Positions 20,866-32,400 of a stretch of 63,342 nt of DNA are shown piece by piece. Under the pieces are notes generated by a model. That model did no database searches and was not told the origin of the DNA. It was given only the letters and a program-made list of their open reading frames with translations. Numbering within the stretch: position 1 is the stretch's first letter; every line of letters starts with the position of its first letter. The stretch is from an uncultured Clostridia bacterium (GTDB taxonomy: Bacteria; Bacillota; Clostridia; TANB77; CAG-508). The stretch lies in contig CANQHC010000009.1 in assembly GCA_947623595.1 (NCBI GenBank), forward strand, positions 1 through 63,342, given 5' to 3'. The translations under genes were made by a program, and so were the position numbers.

Positions 20866-23800
20866 TTAGTATTTTTCTATAACTCTTTTTTTGATTACAT
20901 AAATTCCTATGCCCAGAATTGCTATTGCTGTAATTATTATTCCTGTGTATAATATTGCTTCACCTGTTTTTACACTTACTACAATGTCTGCATTTGATAT
21001 GTCATCTTCTGATTCTAATTTATTTGCTTCATTTGAATCACTATCTGGAGTTCCTTGTTCATTATAGCTTTCGTAAATTTCTGCACTATTACTTATAACA
21101 TTTCCTAGCATTTTTTCTGTTGTTGCATAACTTACAACTAAAGTTACTTCCTTGCTTTCTCCTGGGTTTATTAATTCATTTGCTAGTTTTGTATTAATTG
21201 CTCCACTACTGTTTACTGCTATGTACCAATCATTATTAATTTCTGCATTAAATTTTGCTTCTGCTGGTAGGTAATCTATTATTTTTCTTGCATATCCTGG
21301 TACTTTTCCTTCGTTCGTTACTTTTATTTTGTACTCTACTACAAAATTGCTTTTATTTGCATCTTTTGCTGGTACTTCTATTTTGGTTAATTGCGTTCCA
21401 TCATAGTTATATGTTTTTGTTCCAAGTTTTGGTGTTGTTAATGTTATTTTACTAATTGTTTTTTCTAGTTTTAAATCAAACTTTTCTGCATCACATAAAC
21501 CTATATCTATATCTCTTATGTGACCATCCGTTATTTTAATTGTATCTGTTACACCTGCGTAATTGTCTGCTCCTTCTATTTGAATTTGCATATTAATTGC
21601 ATCTGAGTTGTAGCTTTCTCCAACACCTTTTGCATGATATGTTGTTAAATCATATTTTACATGGTCATATAAGAATACTACTAAGTATTCATCTGCAGGT
21701 AATCCTAAAAATTCATATTTACCATTTGAATTTGTTGTTACAGTTTTTTCTTCTCCTGTGTTTTTATCTTTTACAATTTCACTATTTGATTTATAAATTA
21801 ACATTACTTTCATTCCTGATATTGTTGGCTCTTTACTGTCTTTTTTACCATCAGAGTTATTGTCAATCCACGCTGTACCTGATATTTTATATCCTGTTTG
21901 ACTAGGAGTTGGTTCTCCTGAATTGTCGTTTATTTCTCCTGTAAGTGAATTTTTGTGTGCTGATTCATTGTATTCTAAGTATTGTGTTATTGAGTTTAAT
22001 TCTTTTCTTTCTACTTGGTCTGAATAAACGCTCGCTTCATTTATAATTGCTTTTCCATCATCAGTACTTAATTTTAATTTTCCTGTTACTTTTACTGTTA
22101 TATTGATTGTAGAATTGCTTCCTGCATATGGTATTGTAATTTTTAATTTGTTTCCATCTGTTTCTTCTGTATAATTGTTTTCATCAATATATCCTTCTTT
22201 ATCTTCAACTTTTGTTTCTATACTTTTCACTGTTATTTCTTCTGGTAAAATATCTTCTAATACAATATTTGAGTTACTTCCTTTATCAGCAGTTTTTATT
22301 GTAAAATTGTATTCAAATTCTTCTAATTCTCTCACATATACTTTTTCTGGTTCTTCTTGTTTTCCACTTAAATCTGGTTTGTCCATGTAAATATATTGTT
22401 CATTTGAATAATATTGTAGGTCATGGTTTTCATGTCCTTCATGTCCTTCTCCTTCTTCCTCATTAATTTGCACAAAAACCTGAGTAGAAAAGCTTGTAGC
22501 CTCATTTGCTTCTACTTGAAATTTTATCATTAAATTCTTTTCTGATCCCATAAATACACAATTTGCTACTACTTTATCTTCTAGTTTTTCTATTCCTTCA
22601 GTTCCTCCACCTTCACCCCAATATGCATCTAGTATTTTTGCATTTTCAGGTAATGGCACTGTTATTGTCATATTTGATTGTTGTGTACCTTCTTGTAATT
22701 TTACATCATATGTAAACACATCTTTTGAAGAGTATATACTACTTTCAATAGTGTTTGTTTTATTGATAATCTTAAAATGTGCATCTACTAATCTTATTAA
22801 TATTTCATTTGATTTTATTGAACCTTCAATATTGTCTGCTGAAAGTAATACTCTAGTTGCCACAGGTTCACTAAATGTATATTGGTTAGTTGCTTGAATG
22901 TAATATGATATTTTTTTGCTTTCTCCTGGTTCTATGTCTCCTAATTCTATTGTTTCAGAGCTAATTTGATATTCTCCTCTATCTTCAACATATTTTACAA
23001 CTCTACTTCCATCAGGTATTTCTATTGTAGCTTTTGCATTTGTAGCTTTCATTTTTCCTGTATTTTTTATTTCAAGCCAAAACCTTCCAGCTCCACCTTT
23101 TGCTATATATCTAATGTCGCTTTCTTCACTGTATTTTGGTATGTTTGAGCTAAGTTGCATGCTTAGTTCTGGTCCTTGTCCTGTTGTAAATCCCATAATT
23201 CCAGATTCTTTTGTTTCACCTAAAATTGCTTGTGGAGTTTTGTTATCATAATATACTTTATAATTTGAATAACTACTTTTGTTGTATGGTAAGTTTTCTG
23301 GTAATTCAACTTTATAGTCAAATTTCAACTGAGTTGCTGGTTCTATTTCTCCATCAACAACTATTAAGTAACTTTTTACATTTTTTAAATCTTTTATATC
23401 TTCTTTCCAATCGTTACTTGCTACTGATAATTCTTTGCTTGCTCCTGCATTTGTACTATAATAAACTTTCATTCTATTACTGTCTATTCCACTTGCTGTT
23501 ATTTGACTTAATAAATTCATATTGAAGTTACTTCCTAAATTACTTGAGCTATCTACTTTTGCATTGTTTTCAGAAGGTACTCTTCCTAAAATAACTACAT
23601 TTTCAATTGGATTTGCATAATTGTTATTAATAATTCCTTGTACATTTACTTCTCTTTTTGCTTCATATATTGGTGTTGTTATTTCGTATTTTTCATTGCT
23701 CATGTTTGTGACATTACTTCCTTTTGTATCATAATCACTAATTGCTGTGGCTGTGGCAACACCTGTTGGAGCTACAAGTTCTACATTTGTTGTAGCCATT

Positions 23801-26067
23801 CCTGCTTTTTCTTCTGTTTCATCTTTATTTACTGTTTGTGAATATTGATTTGTATTTTCATTTATGTAAAACATTTCTATTTTTTCTGTTTTTCCTGGTG
23901 TTAATGGATCCAAGCTTAAGTCTGCTTTTATATTAATGTTTGCTCCTTGTGCTATTACGTTATTTTGCATATTTTGATCTAATTCTAAATATTTTGTTTG
24001 GGTTCCTTCTGTTATAATTTGAATTACTTGGTTTTTACCATTTTTTATTACTTTTGCTTCTTTTATTTTTAATTCATCATCCAATATAAGGTTAGTTTCT
24101 TTTAAGTCTACTTTTGTTACTTGACTTGGCATTTGAATTTCTATAATTGGATTTTTAAATAATGCTTTGTCTACACTGGATGTATCTAATACTACATTAA
24201 TTTCTACACCTTTATTTGCTACAACAGTTGATAATTTTTCATCTCCTTCTTCTAGTGTAATTTGCGCATTACTAATAGGCTCTTGCAATTTTATTTCTTT
24301 TGTAAGAGTTTTTGTATTTGTATTTGTTTTCGAAATTACTCCTAGCGTAATTTTTGAAAAGTTTTTCATTTCTTCTTCAGAAAAAGTTAAATCTGCTACA
24401 AATGCCTTCTCGATTTTTATTTCTATTTTTCCTTCCATTACTGGTGCAGATGTTTTAATTGTAAATTCATTTAATGACTGATTTGCAAGGTCTAAAACAA
24501 AATCTCCTTGTTCATCTTTCATTGTATTTGAATATATAAATCCGATTAAATTTTTATCTTTGTTATAAACTTCTATTCTTCCATCTTCTCCTAAAATCTT
24601 TTTGAAAATGGATTCTTCTATTTTTATTTGTTTTGTTATTATGTTTGAACCTATTTCTTGTTCTTCTTTTTCTGATGTTATTTTTTCATTTTCAAATTCA
24701 AATTCTACATTGTCAATTATAGTTTTATCATTGATTTGTGCACTATATGTTAATTCATAATTGGTTTCTTTTTTGTCTTCTATCTCTTTTCCTTGTCTTT
24801 GATTATTTTCTTTAGCATAGTTTGCATATATATATCCTTTGCTTATGCTTTCTATTCCTTCTACTGAAAAGTCTACTAAACTACCTTTTTGTTCTTCTAC
24901 TGTATATGGTAAAATTGCTGGTATGATTATATTTTCACCATTGTATAATTGTATACTTGATACTATTGATATTTCGCCTTTTATTGCGTCTTCATTTTCT
25001 ATATTTTCTTGCTCTTCTTCTCCACGCTCTTTTGCCTTTTTTTGCATTTCTAGAATTTGCTGTTTTGTTTGTTTTGCTTTATCTAACTTTCTTTTTACAC
25101 TATCATAAATATCTTTTCCTACATATGTATAGTTAACAAGATACTCGTCTTGTCCTTCTAACCAAGAAACATTTCCTTGTGCATCAGCTGTATTTGAAAC
25201 TTGAATTGATACAATTCCTGTTTCTGCATTGTATGAATAATTATCTGCTGTAAATTCTTTTCCGTTTTCTTTTCCATTAGTTGCTTTTGTAGAATTAGCA
25301 ATTACTGCAATTCTTTGTGGTTTTTGATCTTTTATAATTGGTGATGATATTTCTAACCTTGTATTTGCAACTGGTAATATATTATCTTTTATATTATTTT
25401 TTATTTTACTTTGTACTAATACTCCATATTCTTCTCCTGATTGATATGGTAAGTATTTTGTAATTTCTCCACTTATTTCGGTTTCTGCTTGTACTTGCCA
25501 TTTTACTTTGTTGTATATCGTTTTTTCTATTGTTATTTGTTTTCCGTTTCCATTTATATATGTTCCTATAAATTTAACTTGTGATACCTTATCTAAATGA
25601 TCTTGTGCAACATAATTATCTTTGATAATTTTAATTGGAAGCTCTATGATTTTTGTTTCTTCACTATTTTGGATTTGGTTTAATTGTATTGTGTTCTCAT
25701 TTATGCTTTGAATGTTTTCATCTTTATTTTCTTGCTTATTTATTTCATCTATGTCAATTTGATAATTTGCACCACTAATTTGGACTATTCCGTTTTTCAA
25801 ATAGCCATTTTGTTTTATTTTAAGTTCTATATACATTTTTCCTTTTTCTCGAACGTCTAATGTTTCTTCATGTATATTTCCCTCTAAATAACTATTAAAT
25901 TCTACATTTGCATTGTTTGTACTACTATTTTGATTTAGTATTTTTTCTTCATTTTCCAAAATTATTTGGTTTGTCAAAGCAATTACTTGGCTACCTATTG
26001 GTAATAGGTTTCCTCCTAATAAAACAGTAGTAATTAAAACAGTTATTAATTTTTGTTTTAGTTTCAT
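20866..26067 (-). CDS. Giant type-A surface protein with DUF11-like and SdrD B-like domains (unit 1)
   Basis: The product is 1733 residues with a signal peptide (KLKQKLITVLITTVLLGG). The N-terminal domain motif NSYLEGN ... GKMYIELKIKQNGYLKNG is shared with the paralogue at 32855-38398 and, more weakly, with the adhesin at 3137-9970. Many beta domains follow, including DUF11-like repeats (SADLSLDP, NIVLEDILPEEI), an SdrD B-like domain near residue 1390 (YKISGTAWIDNNSDGKKD), and a C-terminal VVSVKTGE motif before a membrane helix and a basic tail. It is likely an elongated stalk or matrix protein exposed at the surface. It opens the A-B unit: a TTGAAA/TAAAAT promoter lies upstream, AAAGGA precedes the ATG, and the type-B gene follows after 20 bases. 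Ligand unknown. Confidence 0.9.
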   Translation of the reverse strand: MKLKQKLITVLITTVLLGGNLLPIGSQVIALTNQIILENEEKILNQNSSTNNANVEFNSYLEGNIHEETLDVREKGKMYIELKIKQNGYLKNGIVQISGANYQIDIDEINKQENKDENIQSINENTIQLNQIQNSEETKIIELPIKIIKDNYVAQDHLDKVSQVKFIGTYINGNGKQITIEKTIYNKVKWQVQAETEISGEITKYLPYQSGEEYGVLVQSKIKNNIKDNILPVANTRLEISSPIIKDQKPQRIAVIANSTKATNGKENGKEFTADNYSYNAETGIVSIQVSNTADAQGNVSWLEGQDEYLVNYTYVGKDIYDSVKRKLDKAKQTKQQILEMQKKAKERGEEEQENIENEDAIKGEISIVSSIQLYNGENIIIPAILPYTVEEQKGSLVDFSVEGIESISKGYIYANYAKENNQRQGKEIEDKKETNYELTYSAQINDKTIIDNVEFEFENEKITSEKEEQEIGSNIITKQIKIEESIFKKILGEDGRIEVYNKDKNLIGFIYSNTMKDEQGDFVLDLANQSLNEFTIKTSAPVMEGKIEIKIEKAFVADLTFSEEEMKNFSKITLGVISKTNTNTKTLTKEIKLQEPISNAQITLEEGDEKLSTVVANKGVEINVVLDTSSVDKALFKNPIIEIQMPSQVTKVDLKETNLILDDELKIKEAKVIKNGKNQVIQIITEGTQTKYLELDQNMQNNVIAQGANINIKADLSLDPLTPGKTEKIEMFYINENTNQYSQTVNKDETEEKAGMATTNVELVAPTGVATATAISDYDTKGSNVTNMSNEKYEITTPIYEAKREVNVQGIINNNYANPIENVVILGRVPSENNAKVDSSSNLGSNFNMNLLSQITASGIDSNRMKVYYSTNAGASKELSVASNDWKEDIKDLKNVKSYLIVVDGEIEPATQLKFDYKVELPENLPYNKSSYSNYKVYYDNKTPQAILGETKESGIMGFTTGQGPELSMQLSSNIPKYSEESDIRYIAKGGAGRFWLEIKNTGKMKATNAKATIEIPDGSRVVKYVEDRGEYQISSETIELGDIEPGESKKISYYIQATNQYTFSEPVATRVLLSADNIEGSIKSNEILIRLVDAHFKIINKTNTIESSIYSSKDVFTYDVKLQEGTQQSNMTITVPLPENAKILDAYWGEGGGTEGIEKLEDKVVANCVFMGSEKNLMIKFQVEANEATSFSTQVFVQINEEEGEGHEGHENHDLQYYSNEQYIYMDKPDLSGKQEEPEKVYVRELEEFEYNFTIKTADKGSNSNIVLEDILPEEITVKSIETKVEDKEGYIDENNYTEETDGNKLKITIPYAGSNSTINITVKVTGKLKLSTDDGKAIINEASVYSDQVERKELNSITQYLEYNESAHKNSLTGEINDNSGEPTPSQTGYKISGTAWIDNNSDGKKDSKEPTISGMKVMLIYKSNSEIVKDKNTGEEKTVTTNSNGKYEFLGLPADEYLVVFLYDHVKYDLTTYHAKGVGESYNSDAINMQIQIEGADNYAGVTDTIKITDGHIRDIDIGLCDAEKFDLKLEKTISKITLTTPKLGTKTYNYDGTQLTKIEVPAKDANKSNFVVEYKIKVTNEGKVPGYARKIIDYLPAEAKFNAEINNDWYIAVNSSGAINTKLANELINPGESKEVTLVVSYATTEKMLGNVISNSAEIYESYNEQGTPDSDSNEANKLESEDDISNADIVVSVKTGEAILYTGIIITAIAILGIGIYVIKKRVIEKY

Positions 26068-26140
26068 AGCCCAAATCCTTTCCTTTCTTTTGTAAGGTAT
26101 TGTTAATGATACTTATAGGCATAAATACTCTATAATATCA

Positions 26141-26168
26141 ATTTTAGCATGTCACCTAAATTTTTCAA
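26141..26168 (-). promoter_or_regulatory. Promoter of surface-protein unit 1
   Basis: On the minus strand TTGAAA (26168-26163) is followed by 16 bases and then TAAAAT (26146-26141), about 75 bases before the ATG. The same elements, spacing and CATGCTAAAATT context recur at 38502-38475. Confidence 0.7.
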
Positions 26169-26203
26169 TGGTTGTTTGTTTCCAGCTTTGGTCAAAAATG
26201 GAA

Positions 26204-26226
26204 ATAGCTTTACGGAAGCTATTTTC
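26204..26226. promoter_or_regulatory. Inverted repeat upstream of unit 1 promoter
   Basis: AAATAGCTT and AAGCTATTT flank TACGG in a near-perfect dyad about 35 bases upstream of the -35 box. The size suits a repressor or activator operator. Only the half TTACGGAAGCTATTTT is kept upstream of the paralogous unit. Confidence 0.45.
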
Positions 26227-26348
26227 AGCTTCTTTATATTAAATTTTTGTTACATAAGTGCTTTTTTGCGACATTTTTTGCTTTTTTCCTTACGCAACTG
26301 AGGTTTTTAGATTTTTTTACTTTCTCGTAGACAAAAGGTTTTATATAC

Positions 26349-26380
26349 AAAAATTCCAGCGATTTCTCACTGGAATTTTT
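26349..26380 (-). terminator. Terminator of surface-protein unit 2
   Basis: The 11-bp stem (26349-26359 with 26370-26380) and its loop are identical to those of the hairpin at 12953-12984. It lies 34 bases after the stop of the type-B gene of unit 2. Confidence 0.85.
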
Positions 26381-26413
26381 GTTTTGGAATTTCTATTTTA
26401 GAACTTCCTTTTA

Positions 26414-29400
26414 TTAATTTCTTTTCTTTAGTACTACTTTTATAATAACTACTATGCTAACTGCTAATAATGTTACTATAAATACTCCTAGTCCAAAGTA
26501 GTAATATGTTTCACCAAATGGTGGTAAGATAGTTACTTGTTCTGCACGGCTTGCGTCTGGTTCTTTTGCTTCTTCATTTGGGTTTTGGTTACCTTGTACA
26601 GAGAATGCCATTCTTCTTCCTACATCATTTGATATTTTTACGATTTCTGCTATATTACCATAGCTTAAGTCGTCCGATGTGTTTTGTGAAGTAATTAATT
26701 GGGTTAATATTAATTTAATATCTGTATGTGTATCGTCACTATTCTTTGTACTTTCTGTTATTGGAATTAATTGTTTATTTAGTGCTGATGTTTCAATGAT
26801 TGTGTTATAATCTTTTAATACTGCCTCTACTGTAGAATTTACATAGTCTTTACTCTTGATTTCATTATTTTCAATTGTTGCCCAGCCCCAATTTTTATCA
26901 TTGCTATCTTCTCTGAATTGTAAATTATTTGCTACATAGTCTAATATTGTCATTGCTGAAGTTTTTACAATTGTAGATTCATCTGCGACTTTTCCTAGGT
27001 AATAGAATTGGGTATCACGGTAATCAACCTCTCCTATATTTTTTACACCAATATCATAAGTAACTTGGATTGTTGCACCATGCATAATTTCTTCGTCCAT
27101 ACTTGCTTGAATGATACCTTTTTCAGTTGTTACAGCTGTTTTTACTCTGTCTAGAACGGCTTGTCTAAAGTTTTTATATTGACGGTAATCGCTGTAAACA
27201 TTTTCTTTTCCTTCTTTTACTTCTTGTGCTACAGTGTCTAAGCCTGGATCTGCTTTGTCTTTCATATCATTAATATTATATTCTGATTTTGATTGCCATA
27301 TTAGGTTTTGAGCACTTTGTGTAGCATCGAATAATACTTTTCCATCAGCTAATGTTATTATAACATTGCTTACATTTTTATTTAACTCTAATCCTGCTTT
27401 TGGTCTTTCTTCTAGACCAAAGTCAACATTTTGAATATGGTAAGTACCATTATTATAGTTTCCTGTGCTGTTATCTTCAACTATTTCTAGACCGTAATCC
27501 ATTTTATAGTTGTCTGCATTTCTATAGTTATCAGTACCTCTATAATCATTGTTACTTTGTCTATCTGCGTCTTGGATGATTTGTAATCCTAATGAATTAT
27601 TATTATTTCCGCTTCCATTACCACTTTGAGCACTGTCGTCTGGAACAATTTGTAATGCTGGCTTATTTGAAGTAGAGTTTTGTCTATTGTATTCAAATTC
27701 TGCACGTATAACACCTGTTTCTGCTATCACTGCAGTTTTTTCATTAAAGTTTGTAGTGTCATCTAAGGTTTCTGCTAGTGTACTTGTTACACCATCTCCA
27801 CCTTTTGAGTAGTCTATAACATTTTGTCTGCTCCACCATATATCTTTTGCATCTGATACGTTTCCTGCTGGGTTATTGTCTGCTTTGTAAATATCATATC
27901 CATATGCTCCGCTTGAGTTTTGTCCATATTCACTATAGCTACCATATTGTGTATATCCATAGTAAACGCCTTCTTTGGTAATATCTGTTTGTCCATTTTG
28001 GTCTATACCGAATTGATATGTTGTAGATTTGTAGTCTTGTCCATTATATTCTGGGTTATTTCTTGAAGCATCACCTGAGTATGTAAACCTTACAATATAA
28101 TCTCCTGGTATAAATCCTTTGAATGTGTATTCACCATTTTCATTAGTGTATGTTGTTGCATTTGAGAAATTACTTCCATTATATATTTTTGCAATTCCTT
28201 TTGTTTGAACATCTCCGTTTTCTTGTTTTAATGGTTTTCCATTTTCGTCTAATGCAACTTCTAGTAAGTCAACTCTTATGTCTTTTACTCTTGCTTCTTG
28301 CTCATCTCTAATACCATCTGCAACTAATGCATCATTTACTTTTACATCTCTCTTATCTTCCCAAACAACACCACTTACAATTCTTTCTAATGGTCCTTTT
28401 TCTATGAATATTCTTATTCCTTTTGATCTATCAGTATCATCTTCAAAGTTTTGTTCATATCTTGTAGTTCCTTTAGTATTATTTAGTTCATCAGATGTGA
28501 AGTTACCTGGGTTTGAATCAACATCTATTAAACCAGCATATGAATAATCTCTATATACTTCTTCTTGACCATTGTCCGATGTTATATACATAACTGGTAT
28601 ATCATTTGTTGTATCGTTACCATCATCACGAGCTTCTACCCCATTAGGGAATTTTATTCCTGATGCATAGTATGTAGAGTATCCATTTATTTCTGCAATG
28701 TTTTGTTTTCCTGGATCTGTTAGGCTTGTTACTTCTATTGGATCAGGTGAGTCTATCATTAAATTGCTTCCTCTTCCTTTTACTTGGAAGGTTAAGTATA
28801 CGTATGCACTTTCTCCTGATTCTAATTTTTTATCTTTCAATCCATCTACATATAATGTGCTGTATTGTTGTCCTGAGTTTGCTACTAGTGTATTATGTGT
28901 AGTAGGTGAATATTGTCCTTGAGTTACATCAAATCCATCTGAAGTTATTGGCCTATATTTGCTTCTGTCTGAAGAGTCAATTCCTTGTGTCATAATATCA
29001 TAATATTCTTGGTCTTTTACTCTGATGTATGTATTGTTTTCTCCATTGTAATTTTTGTACATTACCCATGAGTATTCTGGTCTATATTCATAATCTGAGT
29101 CATAGTAGTCTACTATTTCATCTATTTGTGTTAATGTACTTTGTGATTGGTTTCTAATTGTAATCTTGTATGTAATAAATGCTTGTAATTGTTCTTCTTC
29201 TCCTGCATCTGGGTATTTAAAGTCTGATTCATATAGTTCTCTGTTATATAATTTATCATAGTAGTCTGCATATCCTAATATTCTTGCTTGTATATCCCAG
29301 AAGCTATTTTCTTCTTCTTCTTGTATTTGTCTCTTGTAATCTTTATAATCATCAGTTTCTGTACCATAATTTTCAGCTAATTGATTTAAAATTTCTTTTG

Positions 29401-32400
29401 TTGTTCCTCTTAAAGTTTCTCCGTCACTGCATACAAATTCTCTTATTGTTTCATCCGATAGTGCGACATTTTCATTATATTGATATGTTTGAGTTTTTCC
29501 ATTTATCTTAAGTGTGGCTTTATATACGTCTTTTCTAAGTGCCATATCTGCTTGTGGTTTTAACCATAAGCCTAAGTTGATATGATATTGTCCATCATAA
29601 ATTGCTTTATATGTTTCTGTAATTGTGTCCCTATTTTTTCTTATGATTGGATATACACCTATTGATTTATTTCTGCTTTCCATTATATCCACACCTAAAG
29701 TTATTTCATTTTCAAAGTCGTGGTCAAAAGTATAGTCTTCATCAGATATTACAAATTTATCATAGATTGGATAAACATCTAAGCCACTGTCATTATTCCA
29801 TCTTGAATCTCCTGTATAAGAATTTATTTTGCAGTCTTCTATAAATTGTATTTTTCTCCATGTTTCATCAGTGTCTCCACCTATTTCATCAACTATTTCT
29901 TGATAGATTTCGTTTTTCATATCTGTTGGGAATACTTTGTGCTCATTCATATATTCTGTAATTTTTTGAGTAATTAGTCCTGCTTTATATTCAGGATTAA
30001 TTTCTTCACTTGCTTCCCCTTCTTTTGTATCAATAACTTTTCCGTTTTCTACCTTTAGGAATGTATCTATTAATTGATATCCACTTTGTGTTTTATTTCC
30101 ATCTGGTTGCAACTCAATTCCTGCTAAATCTTCTTCTGAATATGTTTTATTATAGTATCCATCCGCTTCTAAATATAGTGCACTGTCTTCTATAATGTCA
30201 GTTCGTACTTTATAGTTTTCTGGCGATGATCCTATTGATGCAAAGTTTTTATCATATTCATTTCTGTCATCATTTGTCTCAGTAGCCTTTGAGTTAACCC
30301 TCCATTTATATGGGTCGTCTTGATTTTGCGATGAAGTAGTAAAGTCTTTAGTAGGATCTTTCTTATCAGCACTTCCTACTTTATACTGTGTTGGTACATA
30401 ATCTTGTCCATTATATGTGAACATTACAATGTATTTTTTCATTGGGTCAACACCTTTGAATAAATATCTTCCATTTTCATCTGTTAAAGTAGGGTTTGCT
30501 CTTACTTCTCTATCTGGATCGTTTTTATCTACATTTATCTTTTGTTGATCTTCACTTGCTAGTGTTGCTAATTTTCCAATTTGTCCATTTTCATATTCGT
30601 AAAGTGATACTTTTACTCCTGGTAATACTACGTCATGTGTTCCATGTATTCCTATATCTGATAAACCATTTGCTACACTCTCTTTGGTTCCAAGACTATC
30701 TTCAAATACTAATCCTCCTAATTCCATTGTTAATGGTACAAATTCATTATTTAATGATAGGTCTATTTCATATTCATCATATTCTCTAGTTGGAGTTACT
30801 ACATCTTTATAATTTGGAGGTGTTCCAGTTTCATCATATCTTATTCTATTTGCTCTAGCTTCGATTCCTATTAAATATTGTGATCTATACTGCCCTTGAC
30901 TTTCGGCTTCATACCATGAAGTGTGTGTTATAGGATCATATTTATATACCCAATCGAATTCTTCTCCATATCCTACATATAAATCATATTTTCCATAACA
31001 ATTTTTTAGATAATTAAAATGAATTTTTACTTTTAATGATTTCATGTCAAATGTTCCACCATCATCAAATTCATTTTTAAATTCTATCCAGAATTCTTCT
31101 CCTGATGCGGGTACATCATTTTCAGGTCCTGTTAGTTTATTTTTGTCTGTTAAAATTTTTATATTTTCTTTCTTTCTTCCGGTTTTATCTACTAAATATA
31201 TATCATCAATCCAATCGAAGAAATTTGTTTTTTTACTGCTATCTTCCGTATCTCCACTTTCTAAGTATGTGCTTTTATCTTCTACTGTTCCATCTCCAAC
31301 ATCTGATGAGTATGAAGGGGATGTAACTGATTGATCTGGATATTGTACTGCAAATGGACCTATTTTATATGTTTGATTTTCGTAATCAGCTATTACTCTT
31401 ACTTTATCCGCATCTGTTAAGTCTTTAACTTGGTTTGGATATTCTGTAGGTTCTCCTTGTAATGTTCCGTCACTTGAAATATAAGATTTATAGTAATTTT
31501 CGTATAATCTTCCTTCTAAGTATAAAATTTCTCTTGCTTCTTGTACATTTTCAAATTCTTGTTTTGCATCTTTTTCTAGTTGGCTTATTAATCCATTTTG
31601 ACCTTGATAAGAAGATATTCTTTCTGTTAATGATACCTTTACTTTATTTAGAATTTCTAAAAAGTGAGTATCTTTATTACTAATTCCATTAATTGTTGTT
31701 TGTTTTGTGCTTTTATTTCCATTTTCATCCTCTATTGTAATTGTATAAGTTGTGCTGTTTGTAAAAGAATCATTGAATTCTTTTATTATATTTTGTAATG
31801 CTTGACTATTTGCTTGGATATTTTGATCTCCTATTTGCTTTACCTCTTCAATAAGAGCGTCAAAATATTTTATAATTTCATTATTTATTGCTTCATCTTC
31901 TTTTTGTGCTTCTTGTAATTCTTTTAAAAGTTCTTCATTCATTATATTTAAAATTCTGTCATAAAAAGCTTGTCTTTCTTCTTTATCTTTTTGGCTTATT
32001 GCAAATTCTCCACATCTGTCCTTTGCTTTTAATAGAGCATCTATTTGTTCCCTTAATCTATCGCTTCTTATGTATTCTTGAATCATATCTGCTGTTGATT
32101 TTTTACAAGCTTCAAATTTTTCTTTTGCACCTGTAATTACATCAATTACAACTTGTTTTTCTTCTTTAAGAGAATAATTTCCAGCATAATTACTAGTATT
32201 TACTTTTAATGGGTTTGATATATATACTCCTACTTGTTGGTTGTTAATTGTACTAATAATTTGATCTACCATTACTTTCATATTTTGTGTATGTTGTAAT
32301 TGCTCTTTTGCTTCTTGTGCAACATAATATGAGTCCATTGATTGCCAACCCTGCCCAGATATTCCAAATATTTGACCATAATTCAAATTAGGATCTGTCC

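Larger units (their letters stand above)
26068..26413. other. Intergenic region between surface-protein units
   Basis: These 346 bases hold the terminator of the downstream-coded type-B gene of unit 2 (26349-26380), the promoter of the type-A gene of unit 1 (26168-26141) and an inverted repeat at about 26204-26226. No gene was seen. The segment TTACGGAAGCTATTTT followed by TTAAATTTTTGTTACA is also present near 38550-38590 upstream of the other unit. Confidence 0.8.
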
